Positions 22,122 to 33,750 of a DNA stretch of 64,000 bases are shown here, in pieces; positions within the stretch are counted from its first letter, which is position 1, and every line of letters begins with the position of its first letter. The notes below the pieces were generated by a model. The model did not search any database, was not told the origin of the DNA, and saw only the letters and a program-made list of their open reading frames with translations. The DNA is taken from NCBI GenBank assembly GCA_003313425.1, contig NHZP01000011.1, positions 806,001-870,000 on the forward strand, read 5' to 3'. Position numbers and translations under genes: made by a program. The DNA is from Pseudopyrenochaeta lycopersici (Eukaryota > Ascomycota > Dothideomycetes > Pleosporales > Pseudopyrenochaetaceae).

Positions 22122-22671
22122 CTAAGCCTCCTTTGAAGCCGCTCGGAGGAGACTCAGAATCTCAGACTCATTTGCCCCGGTCACTGCACGTATTAGCAAG
22201 TTACCACACTTTCAAGAAGATGTGAATGGAACTATACCAGCCTTGCCCTGATTCCAGTCAACCACCAACGGCCGCTGGAACGTATTCCCATCTGCCTTCA
22301 GCCTCCTTAGAGCATCACTCTCATCACTCGCGCCACTGATCACCTTCCCAGCCGCACTCGATCCCCCCAAATACTCCAAGATGTTCTTCAACTGGTCCGG
22401 TGTCGGTGGGGCTTCCGTCACGTCGAGATCGAAGTCCGTTCTTTCCGCCTTATTTTGCGCATTATGGGAGCTGGCCTGGTCTTCCGTAGCGTGAGAAACT
22501 GACTGCGCATTGGCTTGCTTAAGAAGTGTGAGAACACGGGTGGAGGCCTGGTTGGAGGGCTTGTGGAAGAGAGTTACGACGTTCTTCGCGCCATTCTTTT
22601 CAAATTGTTAGCAGACACGTTTGGCAGTCAATACGAGAAGAGAGTACCTCGCCAAAGAGTCGTTTGAACAT
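22122..22671 (-). CDS. fmp46: Fmp46-like thioredoxin-fold protein (DUF1687), mitochondrial
   Basis: Small putative redox protein of the fungal DUF1687/Fmp46 family, thioredoxin-fold and mitochondrial in yeast. Exons are 22671-22648 (eight codons, MFKRLFGE), 22595-22238 and 22183-22122, giving 147 residues. Introns are 52 and 54 bases with GT...AG ends, the first with a CTAAC branch site. After the short first exon the protein reads NGAKNVVTLFHKPSN, as in a thioredoxin-like first strand. A domain with PPTPDQLKNILEYLG and RPLVVDWNQGKAV follows. There is no CxxC motif, which fits the family. The start is set by the only upstream in-frame ATG joined by good splice sites. Confidence is good for the gene model and moderate for the name. 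Confidence 0.8.
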
Positions 22672-23224
22672 GATTGCTGTGATTGGCTGTGATGAAGGTG
22701 TGGTACTAAGAAAGCAAACTTGGGATAGAGCTCTGGGAGCTTGGATTGAGTTGAGGTTCGAGTGACGTAGATCGGCTCGCTTGTGCCTGCCTTGGCTTGA
22801 GCTTATGGTTCATGCGCGAACTGGCCCAGATCGACAGCCTTGCGCTGTACATTTTGTTGCGGGGGATCTGATTTAATTGCACAGGTAGCTTGCAAGTTGA
22901 TATGGGTACATAGAAACACAGCGAGTGTTGTGGCGTGGATCACGGGGAAGCAAGCATGACCAAAAGTGAGAATGGAGACACAAGCAGCTAGAATTTAGGA
23001 TGTAGCTGTGCAAAAAGCCGAATGTACATGTACGCCATGAATATGCCCCATCATCCCAAAGTGTGGGATCCTGCTGCTGCGAAAAGACGTGCCGTGACAA
23101 CGTCCGCCTCGTGTCGTGATTCCCCCTCTGATCAAGAGTCATAGCCATCCCGAGAAACCCGATTTCATGACCGTAGTCTCTAGCTCATCGTGCTCGTTCC
23201 AAACGCCCTCCCTTATTGATTTGC
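22672..23224. other. Intergenic: fmp46 promoter and S30 3' flank
   Basis: Between two minus-strand genes. It should contain the fmp46 promoter and the 3' UTR of the S30 gene. No repeat or coding sequence is supported. Confidence 0.55.
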
Positions 23225-23655
23225 TTATGAGGTCGGGTTAGGGTTCATCTGTGTCCAAGTCAATTTCGCAATTTTATCGATGTGTATTTCCACCACTGAC
23301 CTTTCGCTTGCCACCGGTCATGGTGACGTTGACGAAGCGGCGGGTGTAAGTGAGCCTCTTCTTCGCGCGACCCTTGGGGGTCTTCTTCTTCTCTTGGGGC
23401 TCAACCTAATGTCCATTGTGTTAGCCTCTGTTCCCCCAATTTTATCGCGCATCCAACGGATATCGTCCGAATGAATCATTTCGAGTTGGTAGGTGTATGC
23501 TGCGACCGGGCGCGGAGGTGCACTGAAGTGTGCGTGGGCTTACCTTGGCTGCAGATTGTTAGCTATTGCCTCGACAGTTCGGATGAGGCCTGGTACTTAC
23601 GGGTTTGAGACTTGACCTTTCCGGCACGAGCGAGGGATCCGTGAACCTTACCCAT
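23225..23655 (-). CDS. rps30: 40S ribosomal protein S30 (eS30)
   Basis: Small-subunit ribosomal protein, 62 residues, the usual fungal length and without a ubiquitin-like fusion. Four exons: 23655-23601, a 5-base microexon 23548-23544, 23405-23301 and 23248-23225. The protein begins [18 protein letters not shown], continues [19 protein letters not shown] and [18 protein letters not shown], and ends MNPNPTS. Introns are 52, 138 and 52 bases, all GT...AG. The microexon (CCAAG between CTGCAG and GTAAGC) is required to give the universally conserved TPKVE run in frame. Ribosomal protein genes in fungi often carry 5'-clustered introns. An additional 5' UTR intron (GTACGT near 23839, acceptor before the ATG) is possible but unproven. 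Confidence 0.96.
23544..23548 (-). other. rps30: 5-base microexon of S30
   Basis: CCAAG on the minus strand, flanked by CTGCAG and GTAAGC. It supplies the last two bases of the Pro19 codon and Lys20. Skipping it would shift the frame. Confidence 0.85.
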
Positions 23656-24484
23656 GATTGCGGTTGATGAATTCGACGGGTGTGATGGCGAGCGCTGGGT
23701 GTTGTCGACGGAGTTTTCTGTGGCAAATGTCCAGTCAGCGATCTTCCTCTGGACGAGGCGAGTTGGAAATTGCGAATCCAGATAGTTGCAATCGTTGGAG
23801 AGCTCGTAGATGTGATTGTGTGGGTGGTTTGAATACGTACAGGCTGCGGTTGCGGTCGTGGGTGTCGATGACTGGCGGCGACATGGTGGTCGAATATCGC
23901 TGTGTTCCAGCTGGCTAACCGAGATCACATGACCGGGCTAGCTTGGCGCTCTGAAGAATCATCGCGAAACTACGAACAGTTCGAGATCGCACTTAAAATT
24001 TAAATAGCACTGGCACGTACTTCTAAGGAAGCTTTTGCTAGTAAATTTTATCCCTGGTGCCAGCGCTACTGTGATTGTTGCGCTGGATGTTGATATATTT
24101 GCAAGGCGCCCCACTAAAGTTGAGCTCACGAAGATCAATCTGATAAGATAGAACAAAGACCATCAATCATCGGAGCGCGTCCATTGTTGCACAACGACTT
24201 CCAAATCCTCAAGTACGAATGTATACCATACCACGTCTCGTCCACATGCCATTGAAGGTTTTCAGGTATCTCAGCTATACGAGATTTCGCCATGCTCCTA
24301 AATCGGCTACTATTGGCCTTGGCTGGGCGTCCCCGCCAGCTCGATCGTGTGATGTCGCGACTTTGTTTGCTCTGCTCGACTCCTCCACATCACCGCTCCA
24401 TCCACGTCACTAACAATTTGGTGGTGGTTGTCTAACAAATTAACTTATTCTCTGCACCTAGACACTCTACCACCGCTTGACAAG
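23656..24484. other. Divergent intergenic region between S30 and the CREG-like gene
   Basis: It carries the S30 promoter on the left and the promoter of the plus-strand secreted protein on the right. The minus-strand sequence from about 23839 to the S30 ATG has a possible leader intron. No other gene is supported. Confidence 0.55.
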
Positions 24485-25243
24485 ATGTATATCCGAAGTG
24501 CGTTACTCGGCCTTATCTCCTTGACCTCGGCGTCGCATCTGCCATCGCCTCAACGTCTCTTTACGAACCCCGACAGCAAGCACGATGGAGCATATACGAT
24601 TCCCACTGTCCATGAGTCTGCCGTCCAGGCGCGCCGCATCCTTCGCCTCGAGACCATCGGCACTCTCTCCACCGTCTTCCCTTCTACTCACGCCACCGAG
24701 CGTCGACCCGATGTGGGAGGCGCGCCCATCGGATTGATGGACTACTTTGGCGATTGTGAGCCAGAGACTGGAAACCCTACTATTCTCGCCATTACCATTG
24801 CCACGTCCTTCAAGAACGTCGATGCCGGCTCAAATATCACTTTGAGTCTGCGCTGGCACCCTCAAGACAACCAATGGCGTAGTCCCGCCTCGCTGCCACG
24901 CTTCTCACTCGTTGGCCGCCTTGAAGACATTGATTTAGATGCCGTCGAAAAGGCAGGCGTGACGGCCTGCTATGTTAAATACCATCCAGACGCCGCATGG
25001 TGGCTTCCCGGCAACCGCATTCACCAGAGCAAGTGGGTGAGGTTGGTGGTTGAGGAGGTATATTGGATTGGCGGTTTTGGTGACCGCGCATACATTGGCT
25101 GGATCCCCTTGGAGGAGTGGCAGAGTGTGACCCCCGAGGAGATCGACAGCGTTCGCCTGCCTGGTGAGAAGAAGGGCCGCTGGGGTAGCTGGAAAGCCTA
25201 CCTTGGGCTAGGCGAGGAAGAGCAGAGCATCTTCGAGCTGTGA
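24485..25243 (+). CDS. Secreted/vacuolar CREG-like protein (PPOX split-barrel fold)
   Basis: Intronless, 252 residues. The ATG at 24485 (MYIRSALLGLISLTSA) gives a clear signal peptide; an upstream in-frame ATG at 24428 would bury it. The mature part matches the CREG-like pyridoxamine 5'-phosphate oxidase-like family. It has RRILRLETIGTLSTVFPST, then GAPIGLMDYFGDCEP, ILAITIATSFKNV and NITLSLRW, and a C-terminal Trp-rich part with YWIGGFGDRAYIGWIP. NITL is a likely N-glycosylation site. Members of this family fold as FMN-binding split barrels, but the secreted CREG branch is usually not a functional oxidase. The role in fungi is not known. The open C-terminus ends normally with a stop. Confidence 0.82.
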   Translation: MYIRSALLGLISLTSASHLPSPQRLFTNPDSKHDGAYTIPTVHESAVQARRILRLETIGTLSTVFPSTHATERRPDVGGAPIGLMDYFGDCEPETGNPTILAITIATSFKNVDAGSNITLSLRWHPQDNQWRSPASLPRFSLVGRLEDIDLDAVEKAGVTACYVKYHPDAAWWLPGNRIHQSKWVRLVVEEVYWIGGFGDRAYIGWIPLEEWQSVTPEEIDSVRLPGEKKGRWGSWKAYLGLGEEEQSIFEL

Positions 25244-28200
25244 ATCTGTCATACCTAGTATAGACGCATTGATGGGGCGGCTCAGAGGTCCTACGTTGTG
25301 CATTCCTGTTGCCTCCAGAGTTTGTGTTGTCTCTGCTGGGACTTTCCTACCTAATTGTTTAATTGCTACTTCATGCAGGACGGTGGGAGCAGTGGTGGCG
25401 ATAGTCATCAGTAGCAAATTGTATTTAGCTTCATTGAGCACGTATCGAACGAAATGAAGGGGGGCGAACTTTGCCGTAGTAGTTGATACTGTGTCGCTGC
25501 GAGCTCACTCTAAAGTCCGACAACGAAGTTAACATGACCATAATTTTTCTTAGCGTTTTTTATGAACGCATGCTATTCCATGTCTTCAAATTTGTCGCCC
25601 AACCCCCTAACCCTCCGTAAACTGCTCAGGCGCTCCTCGTACCTGAGCCAACAGGCATTCCCCAGCGTCCTTGCACCGAGAACCACAAAACCGAGCTTCG
25701 GGCCTTTGGATGCATCGAGAAACCCATAAACACAGCCCTGTAATGCCGAATTTTACGCACAGAGAGCTTCATCCTCCGTGCCTCTCACGCAACAAACAGC
25801 CGCGTTCTCCATCCCACCTGCAAGCCTCCTCCTCATGGCCGCCTTGCGAACGGGCATGATCCCCGCAAGCTTGCCTACGCGAGACTGTACAAAACGCGCG
25901 ATATGCGCCATATTAGCTCCCGCTAGCGACCCAAACTTCGAAGGGTCATGCTCCGAGAGGATTCAATGAAGGATGCTGCACCACTTTTGGGCATCCATGG
26001 TTGGAATGGGCCAGATTTTGTACCGGAGCGTGCGTGCGCAATGACTTCGGATTTTAACACACCGAGCTGCTCGGTCCTACCTGATCTTGACTCGAGGCAA
26101 GAGTCCGGATTGCGAGTCTGAGCGCAGATGTGCAGGGTCGGCCCTGAACTTACCAGAGTCTGGGATCACCCTGAAGATTGATTTTCAGATTCGGAGCCTT
26201 CGCCGGGACCCGCTAACATAGTGAGTCGTAAGATGATGCGATCGTGTCCGGTAAGGTTTGATGTGACAGAGGGAGCCTGGCGATCACAGCTGTCGCCGGT
26301 TTTGTGACTGAGTCGTGTCCGCCTGCTTCTGAAGCGCAGGTCGTGCGGGTGTTCAGACGTTGACGTGTCGCGAAGTTTCTTCTCAAAGGAGCGGGTCAGG
26401 CGACTGTGGTGTCCTTGAAGTCATGATACTCACCGCCCATGCCTTTGAGACCTATACAACCCCCCACAATTTCCCCGAACATGTCTACGCGGCCTATACA
26501 GCTCCCAAGCAATGTACGGTCCGTTGTCGTGGCAGCTGATCTGTTCTGCAACACCCACGATACTCATCTCCAAACACCCTCAGGGCCTTCTTCATTCTAT
26601 CTCGGAAGGAACCCCACAATTGTACCTCGGGATCTCCTTGCGACAACTGCGGTGAGCAAAGTGGGTGCCGTGAGGCCCACGTTCCCTGCCGTACCTGTGT
26701 ACCCATGAGTAGCGCAGAGGAACAAAGAGGGGCCACAACGGTCGCGCGCCGTCTGGGTACCTCCGCGCAAACCTCCTTCGAGAAGTTTTATACTTCAGGG
26801 ATACAGCCTGCATACCAGTGTGGTTGGTAGCGTGCTGTGGTCGCCTGCGGCGGTAGCACGAATCAGAAGCCGTAGTCAACTCGCCCTGTTTTGATGAATA
26901 ATGTGGTAAAAGTTCGGATATTGCCAGTCAATATTGGCAAGATTGGCGCACGTTGCGAGATTTGGTACCCGGACACGTATACGAGAATCTTCGCATCATA
27001 ACATGCACGTTATGATGTTATTTTCAGCACGTCGATACGTACATCAGGGACGCTTCCGATTCGAACATCCTTCAGAGTCGTGTTCGATGACAGACTGCAC
27101 GCTAACTGGCTGTACCTGTTCCTCGGAACCTGAATTGTTATCTTGACTTCACGACGTGGTGACGGCAGAATCATACGACGAGTAATAAAACCTGCCCGAA
27201 GCGATATGCATCGAATCTTGGTTCCAGGGACTGACATATGCAAAGTGACCGCATCGCGGCACACCAGTGTCCGACGCGAGAGGCGATGATGAAATTGAGG
27301 GAAGCAAGTCTGAAACACAAACGACCAAATTTCCGCCACCATTCACCACAACGTGGTCTGTCCTCACGCTGTGTAGATCTTTTGAGGCCTCTACCCCGAA
27401 GCCTCGAGCCATGGCGTAACGCCATGGTCCTAATGCATCTGATTGGCAGTGGTTGCACAACACGTATGAGCTTTGACCTTGTTCCCAAAGTCATCAGGTC
27501 GTCAAACTGCTCTTTGCTTCTTTGTGTACCAGTGGCTGACCTCGCCTAAAGTCAATCATGTACCGAGCGGGTAGTGCGTGCCCAACATATCCCATGCGCG
27601 CAAACCTTATTCTACCATTTCGCTCTTGCTTTTTGCTGCTCAACGGGAGATCGAAGTGGTGTATTATTTAAATTTTTGTTGTTTTTTTCGGCACTGCATG
27701 CGTGGACCAAAATGACTGCTTTTTCGGCGTTATTGCCCCGTTGCCGTTGTGCGGAAAGGAATCCCTCGTCCGTTGAGGTGCAAGGGGGCAACCAAACAGT
27801 TCAGCTTTGCTTTTTAACGGGAACAAATCCTTTCGAGTATAACCAGGGCACAATCTAATTCCCACGTCAAGCGCTCGTGCAAAAGATGACAATTGGTTTT
27901 CGGGGCGAAGGCGAACCGTTTCTCCATCTTACAATCGGCTTATAGTGTTTTGAGTAGATTACCAATGCAGAGCGGTTCTGGAAAATCTGGGGTCAGGCCT
28001 CCACGGTCGGGCAGCGTGCGACCCATGGTCTCGGATAGCAGCGATGCGATGATCGTCACTCAAGTCACGATGTGCCGTGCTGAAGGTACGCCCACGGAGG
28101 TATTGTATCGAATCTTAGTATATTGTTTGTTGAAGCCACATGCGGCTCCATCACATCGCTTCCCATGTACTTGAGGCAGGCGCTACACAAGTCAGAGTCC

Positions 28201-29698
28201 GAAGAACGGAGCGGCAATGGGACTCGCCAGGACCCGGGACATTTGAGGCTGGCAATCAAATACGCCGGTACCGTTGTGGAGCTGTATCGCTCGGTATGCA
28301 GTTCACTGATGATCTGCTGCCACATGGACACAAGGGCGCAAAGATAGGTGTTTCACAGTAGTACCGGCGCCCTCAACGGCCCTCGATTGGACGTACTGCT
28401 CAGGAAGCAGATGCAATTTTTCATTGTCTCATGTGAATACTCACTTTCGCTCCGTACTCGATGCCTTCTTACTAACAATTAGAAGGCAATCAGAAGTAGA
28501 CTAGAAAGCGCCATAGTGTTTGTAATCCAGTCAAGACCAGCGATGGGGTTGGGGAATAATGGCGTTGCATTTCGTGCGCTTCAACCTCTCCGACCCAAGG
28601 CCAAGCTTTCGAAGCTGAGGCGCTAGGAAATTCCGAAAGCGACAACGAAGGCAAGTAGTTTGTCGTGTCAGGGGTCAATGGTGCTGCTGGGATCTGTAAA
28701 GTATATGCACATTTTCATGAGGCTAGGATTCCGCGTCGTGCCGAATGCTTTGGAAGGACTGCAATCTTCTTCAACTAGACAGAGCGGTGAATGAGAGTAA
28801 GCGTAAATGAGTAATGGACGTACGGTAATTGTGGTAATATCATCCTGCATTAAGAATCGGCACGCGCGGCATGAACACGGGAGATGCGCAGGGTCTTTTG
28901 TTAAGATCTGCAAGCCTCAAAGTGTTGTTATGATTTCTTCATGCACACCAAAGAGCAGGGAAGGACGTGGGAGGCCAGTCTGCTGACGTGGTGTGGGCAA
29001 TGCGTGGGCAAGTAGTCCTGGGAATGGAAAGACAAAGGGCGACTGTCCTTCTCATGTCTAGAACTTCTATGCAGTGTGTGTAGCATGGGTTATCCATCGT
29101 GGTCAATGGCTGCGTGCGGGCGCGAGTCGTGACTGTCCAATTGTTGTTCTGACATTTTCAGTTTCCACTAAGGTTAGAAGGACACTTACCATCAATGCAA
29201 ACATTCGAGTACCAGGAAGCCTGGAGTCTGCCTTCGGGTTGCACATTGGAAAATAAGGATATGCCTTGAAACTTGTTGGATAACATTGAATTGATCTGTT
29301 TTGACACATGTCGGAGCATTAAATGCTCATGCAAAATCCCTACTATGGTACAGACAAATGGAGCAACCCCTGTGACCCCTCCAATACGCCCAACCGAGAG
29401 ATTTGGTATCTCTTCAACAATCTTAGGATGCAAGCAGCTGGCTTTGATCGGAATAGACATACAATATCGCGACTTAACGGCGATCTAGGATATCGGTAGT
29501 GCAAAGAAAAGGACTCCGGTGAGATGCATGAGGGTAAAATGAGACGCCTCCGAAGACTCCAAGGCGAAAGCCCGACTAGCAATGCGTGCAAAAATGACTG
29601 AATGGCGCCTCGCTGATTTCCGATACAGAATGTTGGTGACCGAGGCAGAATTACACAACGCCATTGATAACGGAATACTGAAATTAGTTTTTAAATCA
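25244..29698. other. Long region without a confident gene (4.5 kb)
   Basis: Only short open frames are present on both strands. One minus-strand stretch (25573-25911) may be a decayed gene and is listed separately. The right end contains the 3' flank of the FlbC-like gene. No repeat, tRNA or transposon ends were recognised. Confidence 0.45.
25573..25911 (-). pseudogene. Possible broken small gene, one in-frame stop
   Basis: A single minus-strand frame of 113 codons starts at ATG 25911 and ends at 25573. It is interrupted by one TAA at 25755-25753. The first part reads MAHIARFVQSRVGKLAGIMP and the second CVYGFLDASKGPKLGFVVLG, both protein-like with balanced composition. A 19-base GT...AG stretch over the stop is too short for an intron. 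It could be a recently broken small gene, a longer gene with an exon structure I cannot see, or chance. No family recognised. Confidence 0.25.
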
Positions 29699-30420
29699 TC
29701 AAGTCGTGATCGCAGTGCTCGTCGCCGCGTGGCAACCCCGTTCGTGTCGTTTCATATTGCTTCGCACGCTAAAGGCCTTTCCACAACCCGGTTGTGGGCA
29801 TTTGTAGGGCTTCTCGCCTGTGTGGCTGTGGCTGTGGATACGTAGACTGCTGGGCCGGGAGAAGGCCTTGTTGCATGTGGAGCAAATGTAGCGATCCTGG
29901 GATTGCTGGAACTGTGACTGGCTAGAAGTGCTGATGTAGTGGTGGTGCTGCCATGGGTTGGAGCTATTTGCGGCAGGATTTGGTACGGGAACGGGAAGCG
30001 GCATCGTCTGCGGCTGGAAGTTTGAGGGGAGCGGTCGCTGTGCGTACATGGCTGCGCTGTTATACGATTGCTGCTCTGGCGAGTAGAAGGATGTTGCCGA
30101 AGCAGCGCCCGGCGAGGATTGGTAAGGGGACTGTCCATAGATGGATGCGCTGTATGGGGACATGGAGTGGGAGGGCAGCGACTCCCGCTTGAGGGAGGGC
30201 AGAGAGGAAGCAGATTGCCGCTGGTGGTGGGGCTCCATGTTGTTGAGCGAGCCAACAAAGTAGGGAGCTGATGCGGCAGAGTGAGTTGAAGCAGCTGATG
30301 GAGACTGGTTGCCGTCGTGAGCTACGTCCGGATGCATGGGCGGCGTGGGAGGCAGCGTCATCCTAGGGTTGCTGGCTGCAGACAGTGGTGCATAGGCGGC
30401 AGGTTGATCTGGACGGCTGG

Positions 30421-30454
<34 letters not shown>

Positions 30455-30947
30455 TTGTTGTTGTTGCTGCAACTGCTGTTGTTGCTGCAACTGCTGTTGT
30501 TGCTGCTGTGCTGGTGGCGGTTGCTGCATCGCTCCTACCCCTCGATCTTGTGTTTGCCTCATTTGCGGCGACAACGATTGTCGCTGCTGTGACTGGGGAC
30601 TTGTGGCAACTGGGAGTCGCGTTAGCTTTATGAACCAGGACAATGCAGGGCCATGAGTAGGTACCTGTTTCAGCGGCGGGCTTGTCACCGCCAGCAAATG
30701 CGAGGAGGTTCGAGATAGACGGCAGAGAGGGCTTCTGCTCCTCTGCAGGTGGCGAGGGCGGCGACTGAGGCCGTTGTCGCTGGTACTGGTAGTCGGCGTG
30801 TGGTGGTTGTGGGGGGTAAGAGGGAGCCGCCGACGCAGGGTATCCGCGAGGCTGGGCTGGTTGGTAGTAGGCGGCGTGTTGTGGGTGTTGCATGGCCTCT
30901 CGCTCCCTCACGCTGCCGTGTACCATACTGGCCAGATGCATTGCCAT
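29699..30947 (-). CDS. flbC: C2H2 zinc-finger regulator, FlbC-like
   Basis: Putative nuclear transcription factor resembling Aspergillus FlbC, an activator of asexual development. Exons are 30947-30665 and 30609-29699, giving 397 residues. The intron (55 bases, GTACCT...CTCCCAG, branch GCTAAC) joins KPAAET to VATSPQ. The N-terminus has the short [14 protein letters not shown] motif shared with this group. A glutamine tract spans about 129-161. A Ser/Pro/Tyr-rich middle follows. Two C2H2 fingers near the C-terminus read [19 protein letters not shown], linker HTGEKPYKC, then [15 protein letters not shown]. FlbC has the same paired fingers at its C-terminus. The gene is flanked by unusually large empty regions, as often seen for developmental regulators. 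The orthology is likely but not proven. Confidence 0.8.
30422..30508 (-). repeat. CAG/CAA repeat coding for polyglutamine
   Basis: Interrupted trinucleotide repeat within the FlbC-like gene, coding about 30 glutamines broken by two leucines. The CAG and CAA codons are mixed. Length is likely to vary between strains. Confidence 0.9.
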
Positions 30948-33750
30948 AGAGAATGGAGGAGTCACGGGACACAGCAGGGCTGCGTAACAAGTGAAGTGAA
31001 GCGGGTGAAAGAGAGCAAGTGATGACGAGAGGAGAGGGTAGTCAGAGGGACGGGTACAAGCAGATGTGATATGATGTGCCAGGACTTCGGGCCTGCAGCG
31101 CTCAAGTACGATGTCCACTGGGTTGGCGAGATTCAGCACGAAGCCCGTTCGCACCGTAGCGTCGTCGGTGGGCCTGTCGTTCCCTGGTCAAATTGCGTTT
31201 GAGCGGGCGATGAGGCGGCGGACCGTTGTCAAGAAGCCCACCTCCCAGTGCAGTTAGCTGAACGCTCAGAACCCTTGCAACGGCAATGCAGATGGTGGAC
31301 GAAGGCGGTTTAGGGTCAAGATGCGCACGCCCCCGTAACAATGCCTTGGCCGAGCGATCCGCCACGCATCCCAGGCCGCCCAATCTACGCTGCGCCGGCG
31401 AAAGAGCGGTTTTGGGACGAGAAGGCTCCAGGGGCCCCTGTCGGCCTCCAGGACAGGCTGCGATGCACTGCAGATCGACCGTTCCAGGAGAAACCTGAGG
31501 GCAATCCTCTTAAGTCTTCGGAAGCAAGTTGCCAACGCTGCTGGGATCGAGTGAAAGGACGCCGAACTGGCAGGCCTCTTCCTCCCAGCGGACCGGAACA
31601 ACCCTCGCCGAATCACGCTGCGCTGTTGCACCAGGGTGCAGTCACCCACTACTCCAAGCTGTGCGTCGCCGACTGCGCGTGGCCACCACCTGGAAACGCA
31701 CTGTCTGGGCCACCCGTGACGCTGAGGATGTCTGCACGGTCCGCTCGCCTGTGCGATCGATGGCCTTGTGAGCTGCTGCTGCGGCAGACTTGTTTCTTCC
31801 AAGAGGCCCGGTCCTGGAATGCGAGCAGAGCGGCTGTGCTCAGGGCGAGAGAGACCCGCCGATGGGAGGAACCCGTGGTCGACTCGTGCAGCCAAAGCAC
31901 CACCAGGCTTCGACACGAGTGCGGAATGGCTGACGAAGGATTACGCAGGGGGGCAAACGCTTGGGAACGGCAAGACGCTGGGGTTCACAAAGGGACAAAC
32001 GTGAGACGAGAGATGATTCTGCATGCTTTAAACGACCCCCAGCCGCTTGCCCTCTCATGTCGCCAACAGGGAACCCACCGGGCAATTCGTGCCGGCGTGA
32101 GCCACAGAAAGTCACTTTAGACGATAGCACCATCGTCCCGCCCTGGTATGGTGCGGTGGAGGGTGCAATTGGGATGCCAGGAAAGCGCCACCGTTTGCCA
32201 AAACTGTATAACGCCACTCATCCTGGTACCAGCTTGACCGTATACGGCAGCCCATGCTTGCTCCATCGACCACTCGCTGGAATCTCATCCCCAAAATCCG
32301 CATCGGCCATTAGAGATGGCCAGTCTGCAGCCATGCACATGGCTGCAGCCGCTGGCGAAGCGAAGCGTGGAAGACAGGATTATCCTCATGGCAATATTGG
32401 AAGGCGCCTGCCCTTCATCGTTGTCGCACTCTCTCGCATGCTGTCACAGAAGACCGTGTCACACATTTACTGCGACGGCCTGTGTGGAGAGGTATCATGA
32501 GCCGTGACTCGCACTCCGGCAGCCTTCCGATCTCGACGCCTGCCCATTCAAAGAGCCTTCACCGCACCTTTGCTGGACGGCAAGCTCCCCACTAAGTATT
32601 GGCCCGCGCAGTCTGCATCAGTTTCAGCGCGATGGCAAGCGCGGGAAAGCAAAGAGCGACGGCTGGACGGCTGATGCCTCTTTCAGCAACCGTCTCCGTT
32701 CCCCGTACGCGAGACCTTTTCGGCGCCGCCAGGGCGGATGGCGGCGTTATCCCATGTCTTGGCTGAGTTCGTCTGTGGAGGATCTTTCAGAAAGAGGCGG
32801 GTCGATCAGCACAAGCGTATGCAGCTAACCCTGGAGCCACGTTGGCTGTCAACTCTGCTCCCTCTAACCGACCTCCCGCTACCCAACCACCGTTCCCCCC
32901 ACCAAAAACTGGTGCTGCTTCTCGAAGCACAGCACGCGAGTGAGATGACACCACAGCGTAACATTTTTTTTTAATTGGCAGTTATGGGCCACATGGTCAT
33001 GTTCAACTAGAATTGTAATTGTGGCGGTTGTGCAGTGCCAATTAAGGGATACTGCGCATCTACCAAAGGCCCTTCTGCGGCGGCACGCATGAGCGTCGTA
33101 TGCAAATCTTGAGATAAACTCGGCGTCAAGCAAGAGCAGCGACACACAGCCAAGCTCTGCAGTCCTGCAGCGTACATTGAACTCTGTGTCACCCACAACC
33201 ACGTGTCTTTCTGTGCTTCGGAACAAAAGAACAGACTCGTTCAACAAAGGTCACCGCGCACAAAACAGCCTTCTTCATTTGTGCGCCATGAACATTTGCA
33301 CACAATGTCGTAGCACCCAGACTTGGTTTTCTGGAATCAGAGGGGTATGGACAATGTGCGAGATGAGTAGCCAGGGTGTTTGTTGATGGAAAAACTGCCC
33401 CCTCGGGCATGGCTGAATGTCGCGCGATTCGCGCAACGTAATACCGTTCTGTTGGTTCTCGCAGCTGCGATTGATCTCAACTTGCCCAGACTTGGGACAT
33501 CCCCAATCGCTCTTGGGATCACGTATGCATAGCTCTTTAGCTCTGGCTTTGCAAATCATCCTGCAAGCAACCCACGTAGAGCAATAAGAGGAACACTCTG
33601 CTCTGCTTGTAATGAACCCGCCTGGGCGGATGGAGTTGCTGTGCGGGAAATATGCATGATCTTCCGGGAAGACGCACCAACCAGGGACGGTCTGTCCGGT
33701 CTCAGGGTGCGTGGGATTAACAGGGATATCGATACTTTGGCCGTACTATG
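30948..33750. other. Gene-free region upstream of flbC, part 1 (GC-rich)
   Basis: Presumed promoter and leader of the FlbC-like gene, followed by DNA with no supported gene. Two large overlapping open frames on opposite strands (31341-32120 plus, 259 codons; 31266-31916 minus, 216 codons) occur in a GC-rich stretch where long frames arise by chance. Neither shows a domain. Confidence 0.4.
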
